A stretch of DNA of 64,000 nucleotides from Candidatus Rokuibacteriota bacterium. GTDB taxonomy: Bacteria; Methylomirabilota; Methylomirabilia; Rokubacteriales; CSP1-6. The stretch covers positions 1 through 64,000 of the forward strand of contig QHTE01000054.1 in NCBI GenBank assembly GCA_003220685.1, in the 5' to 3' direction. This document shows positions 61,252-64,000 of the stretch, piece after piece. The translations under genes and the position numbers were made by a program. The notes under the pieces are model-generated. The model was not told the origin of the DNA. It was given only the letters and a program-made list of their open reading frames with translations, and did not search any database. Position 1 is the first letter of the stretch, and each line of letters opens with the position of its first letter.

Positions 61252-61357
61252 AGGTCGGGGACAACGCCAGCGAAGGCTTGCAGTCGACAGGTCAGTGGCA
61301 CGCGGGGATTCCCGCATCCCCGCACTAACGTCAGCACTTCCCGCGAGCACGGGGCGG

Positions 61358-62360
61358 CTAGACCTTCACGGTCGACGAGCGGCGATCGAAGTGCTGGCGG
61401 ACGAGCAGCTCGAGCGAGCGGAAATGTCGCTCGGGGAGGTTCTTGAAGCGCTTCCGGCAGGCGGCGATCGCCTCGTCCGAAGAGCCGAAACTCTCGACGA
61501 CTCGCAGCAGGTGCTCGGAGTACTCGCGGAGCTTCAGCTCCACCATGCGAGAAAGCGCCGGGTCGCCCGCCAGCTCGAGAGCCGCCTTGCCGCGGTCCCC
61601 ATTCGAGTCGACCACCGCCCGGAACCCAAGGCCCTTGAGTCGTTGGGTGACCGTGCTCCGGTCCCAGCCAAGCGCGCGCGCGGTGGCCTGCATATCGAAG
61701 CCGTGGAGGCGAAGCATGGCGAGAACCGCCTCATCGGCCCCGGAATCCTCTCGGGCCGGCTCACGGGCCGGAAGCCGAAGATCGGCGACCGTGATGGCGG
61801 AACCGTCGGCGAGCGCCAGAGCCTGGCGCAGGCAGTTCTGCAGCTCACGCGCATTGCCCGGCCAGTCGTTTCGCTCGAGCGCCGCGAGCGCAGCTTCGGA
61901 AAGCGGCAGGGCCGGGCGCCCCACCTCGGCGGCGGCGTCACGGACGAATCGGGCCGCCAGCAGGCGGAACGTCCTTCGGCCGCTCGCGCAGCGGCGGCAG
62001 CCGCAGGACCAGCCCCTTCAGCCGGAAGTAGGGATCCTCGCGAAACCAGCCCTCGGCGCTGCCGCGCTCGAGATCGCGATTGCTCGCGGCGACCACCCGC
62101 ACGTCGACGGTCGTCGGACGCGTCGCGCCGACCCGGTAGAAGCTCTTGTCCTGGAGCACGCGCAGCAGCTTCGCCTGATGCTCGGGCTGCAGCTCTCCGA
62201 CCTCGTCGAGGAAGATCGTGCCCCGGTTCGCCTGTTCGAAGAGTCCCTTGCGGTCGGCGACGGCGCCGGTGAAGCTGCCGCGGACGTGGCCGAACATCTC
62301 GCTCTCGAACAGCTCTGCCGGGATCGCTCCCATGTTGACCGCGACGAAGGGCCCGTCTCG
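61358..62360 (-). pseudogene. Sigma-54-dependent regulator, 5'-truncated and frameshifted
   Basis: Going leftward, the frame begins within the AAA+ domain at [20 protein letters not shown] with the Walker A region missing, continues through [20 protein letters not shown] and [20 protein letters not shown], to [16 protein letters not shown] and a stop near 61940. An extra C near 61960 (CCGCCTGCTG for CCGCTGCTG) shifts the frame; from 61924 leftward the correct frame resumes as GRPALPLSEAALAALERNDW and ends in a Fis-type HTH (ARALGWDRSTVTQRLKGLG). Both lesions mean no active protein. Confidence 0.82.
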
Positions 62361-62392
62361 AACGTCCAGCCCTCACCGAAGGAGGAACCGCG

Positions 62393-62659
62393 ATGAAGAG
62401 GCCCACGCTCGTGACCCTCGTCCTGCTGCTGCCCGTACTCTCCGGCGTGTACCGGATACTGATCGTCTGGAGTCTTCACCGCGACGGCGAGCAGAACCGT
62501 CCCGAGGACCTCGCGTGCGCCCCACCCGGTCGTGTACGGGTCGCCCGCAAATGGCCTAGATCCAGGGTAGCGCTCGGAACCACGGTGCACTCCGCCGTTG
62601 GAGCCGGGCGGCTGCCTAATTCGTATCAGGCGAGAGCACGTCGATATCGCCAAGAATAG
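62393..62659 (+). CDS. Possible small secreted protein, doubtful
   Basis: ATG at 62393 has a strong site AAGGAGGAACCGCG before it, and the first 20 residues (MKRPTLVTLVLLLPVLSGVY) look like a signal peptide or anchor. Beyond residue 30 the chain is Arg-rich and irregular, so it may be the fragment of a gene cut by rearrangement. It lies next to the truncated end of the sigma-54 regulator. Confidence 0.25.
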   Translation: MKRPTLVTLVLLLPVLSGVYRILIVWSLHRDGEQNRPEDLACAPPGRVRVARKWPRSRVALGTTVHSAVGAGRLPNSYQARARRYRQE

Positions 62660-63015
62660 ATGAGGATACAAATGACTGATACCGCCACCCACCCATACAC
62701 ATGCCCGCGAGAACCACCACCGAGAGAAAAAGGGAGAAGACCCATAAGTGATACGGCACTCGCCCCACCTACTCCTGTCAAGAGCAATATTTGAGTGACG
62801 TCCACTACTTGGAGGCGTCTGTGCAGCAAGTACTCGACTATCAACGGCGAGACCAAGATGAAAAGCGCTAAGACGAAAAGTAGAGCGTCAATGGCGGAGA
62901 AGCGGATCACGCCTTGTCGATGCGCTTCGACGGAGGGCGCTAGAGTCACCGCAACCAGAGGAATGTTCACCAGGAAGAGCCATTGAAGCCAAATTGTCAG
63001 TTTGCTCGTCCGCAC
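62626..63015 (-). CDS. Small membrane protein (four helices)
   Basis: 129 aa from GTG at 63015. Four hydrophobic helices: LTIWLQWLFLVNIPLVAVTL, AIDALLFVLALFILVSPLIV, VTQILLLTGVGGASAVSLMG and YGWVAVSVICILIYSW. Ends in a basic RYRRALA. No known family. Codon use and lower GC than the flanking chromosome suggest transfer. Confidence 0.6.
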   Translation of the reverse strand: MRTSKLTIWLQWLFLVNIPLVAVTLAPSVEAHRQGVIRFSAIDALLFVLALFILVSPLIVEYLLHRRLQVVDVTQILLLTGVGGASAVSLMGLLPFSLGGGSRGHVYGWVAVSVICILIYSWRYRRALA

Positions 63016-63060
63016 TGGACATCACCTCTCGGACATCTTGGCCGACATATCGGCCATGAA

Positions 63061-63324
63061 TCATAACGTGATGCTCAACGGCGCGTACACCCCGGCCGCC
63101 AGCCACGCGTACACCTCGGGCGTCAGGACACGATGGGTGAGGACGACCGAGCCCACCAACCACACCGCGGCGATAAGTCCCAGGGCTTGCCACATGAACG
63201 CCAAACGGCGAATGGTCGTGCGATATTCGCCCAGCGGAGGTTTACGAGTACGTGTCGCACGGATAGTCAGGCCGACAAAGCCGATGCAGACGGTCCACAA
63301 AATCGCCGCTGTCCACATCAGCAT
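63061..63324 (-). CDS. Small membrane protein (three helices)
   Basis: 87 aa from ATG at 63324 (MLMWTAAILWTVCIGFVGLT), behind GGAGATGCG. Helices at about 1-20, 47-68 (AFMWQALGLIAAVWLVGSVV) and 72-87. Small loop GEYRTTIRRL. No family recognised. Followed on the same strand after 45 nt by the four-helix protein. Confidence 0.55.
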   Translation of the reverse strand: MLMWTAAILWTVCIGFVGLTIRATRTRKPPLGEYRTTIRRLAFMWQALGLIAAVWLVGSVVLTHRVLTPEVYAWLAAGVYAPLSITL

Positions 63325-63349
63325 CGCATCTCCATCGGCGGGGCGGCCT

Positions 63350-63706
63350 TTACTTGAACTCGACTCGCACGGGCTGGCACGGACGAGCAGATCGGCCGGT
63401 AGTATGGGCTTGGCGACGGTCGAGGTCCTCGCACTCCTCACGGGTCGGCGCGCCGAGAAAGCCGCTCACATGCAGGGCTGGCACGATCCGGAAGACAGCG
63501 GCACCAGCCCCGATGACGACCTGGCGACACTCGCTCGCGCTGAAGAGGGACGCCGAGGCGAAGTTGACGTGAGCCCAGCCACTGAAGGGGCTGCATAGCC
63601 CCACAACCCCGTGCGCGGTGGATACCGTTACTACCCCGGTTGTGCGACTCGCCTCGCGACTTTTACGGACCCTGTCTTCGGCGGGGATGAGGTCGAGGTC
63701 GGTCAC
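63350..63706 (-). CDS. Family A hybrid: family A start joined to an unrelated protein
   Basis: 118 aa from GTG at 63706, overlapping the stop of the coiled-coil gene (GTGA). Residues 1-11, MTDLDLIPAED, match family A at protein and nearly at DNA level (about 30 nt), but from residue 12 the sequence (RVRKSREASRTTGVVTVSTA) differs completely. The rest is hydrophobic in the middle and ends with several Cys and Arg (CEDLDRRQAHTTGRSARPCQ). Either a fusion by recombination or a conserved leader placed before different bodies. Confidence 0.5.
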   Translation of the reverse strand: MTDLDLIPAEDRVRKSREASRTTGVVTVSTAHGVVGLCSPFSGWAHVNFASASLFSASECRQVVIGAGAAVFRIVPALHVSGFLGAPTREECEDLDRRQAHTTGRSARPCQPVRVEFK

Positions 63707-64000
63707 TCCACCTCTCGCTTTGGGGTGTTGTCGAGTCTGGCCTGATATTTCGCTATGCCGGCTCTGATCTCGGCTTCCTGTTCCCTCAAAGACTTCAGCT
63801 CGACCTCCAGCTCCTGCTTCAGCCTGTCAAGCTGAACACTCTCGGGGCGGAGGCGACCGGGCGCCGGAGGTCCTGACTCTGCAGGCGGTCGAATCGCCCG
63901 GATGTCCTTGGAGAGTTCAGCCAGCCCGGCCATCTTCTGTCGCTGATCCCGAACCCGGATCTGGTTCTCGGCGTTGAGGCGGAGCTGTGCGCTGAGGCGC
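63703..64000 (-). CDS. Coiled-coil protein, N-terminal part outside window
   Basis: The frame runs from the window edge to a TGA at 63703. Readable residues are LNAENQIRVRDQRQKMAGLA, then a Pro-rich linker (PPAESGPPAPG), then coiled coil QLDRLKQELEVELKSLREQE ending KREVE. No start can be placed because the frame is still open at 64000; an internal ATG at 63933 gives 76 aa. Highly charged, soluble, probably oligomeric. Overlaps the family A hybrid start. Confidence 0.6.
   Translation of the reverse strand, partial: RLSAQLRLNAENQIRVRDQRQKMAGLAELSKDIRAIRPPAESGPPAPGRLRPESVQLDRLKQELEVELKSLREQEAEIRAGIAKYQARLDNTPKREVE

Overview
The window is a high-GC bacterial chromosome segment with dense, short-gap operons that often overlap by 4 nt (ATGA/GTGA), many GTG starts, and a heavy load of acyl-CoA, molybdo-hydroxylase, ThDP-enzyme, hydantoinase and LIV-type ABC transporter genes. 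This gene mix suits a soil or subsurface heterotroph of the Rokubacteria/Methylomirabilota type or a similar deep-branching Gram-negative. That placement is inference; there is no rRNA or tRNA gene in the window to fix it. OmpA, lipoproteins and a proteobacterial-type sortase/VIT-vWA pair indicate a Gram-negative envelope.

Layout. 1-12.5 kb: a gene cut by the window edge and two tandem QueG-like Fe-S proteins on the minus strand; then, on the plus strand, an acyl-CoA ligase, a LIV-type ABC transporter (truncated or chimeric livH, then livM, livF, livG), a MetE-like methyltransferase, a phosphoketolase/acetate kinase pair and a lipoprotein. 12.5-16.7 kb: a plus-strand catabolic run (SDR lacking catalytic residues, small periplasmic protein, TIM-barrel isomerase, ThDP enzyme, VOC protein) ending in a strong convergent terminator. 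16.7-26 kb, minus strand: a CoxMSGL-type molybdenum hydroxylase set, a lipoprotein, an SDR and a HyuB/HyuA pair. 26-31.2 kb, minus strand: a candidate peptide-modification/export locus made of a FemAB-like transferase, a 66-aa peptide with seven Gly-Ser-Lys repeats, a PqqD-like/M50/HlyD membrane fusion and a protein with a ParB-like motif. 31.4-36 kb, minus strand: a split sulfopyruvate-decarboxylase-like ThDP enzyme, acyl-CoA dehydrogenase and another ThDP enzyme. 36-46.5 kb: mixed housekeeping and catabolic genes (zincless Fpg/Nei, 3-hydroxyanthranilate dioxygenase, NudC, LLM flavoprotein, PepP, TIGR01777 epimerase, SDR, TPR protein, APH-type kinase) plus a broken gamma-carbonic anhydrase.

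From 46.8 kb to the right edge the character changes. There are many small, mostly minus-strand genes of unknown function, duplicated families, lower GC in places, an IS1182-type insertion and chimeric or broken genes. Recurring families are: A (53-aa proteins beginning MTDLDL, three full copies plus one hybrid), C (four paralogues with a phage-structural-like beta domain and a coiled-coil C-terminal tail), B (two TM plus coiled-coil proteins), and upstream E-type segments. The order D-C-E-B occurs twice, so this looks like a duplicated phage-derived or phage-like structural module, though no capsid, portal or terminase gene is visible. It is interrupted by an ordinary-looking operon (OmpA, VIT/vWA sortase target, sortase) and a response regulator with an AraC output domain.

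Best candidates for something undescribed: (1) the FemAB / GSK-repeat peptide / PqqD-M50-HlyD / ParB-like locus, which has the logic of a ribosomally made, modified and exported peptide; (2) the duplicated D-C-E-B module with its A-family satellites, which carry a conserved inverted repeat next to their start codons.
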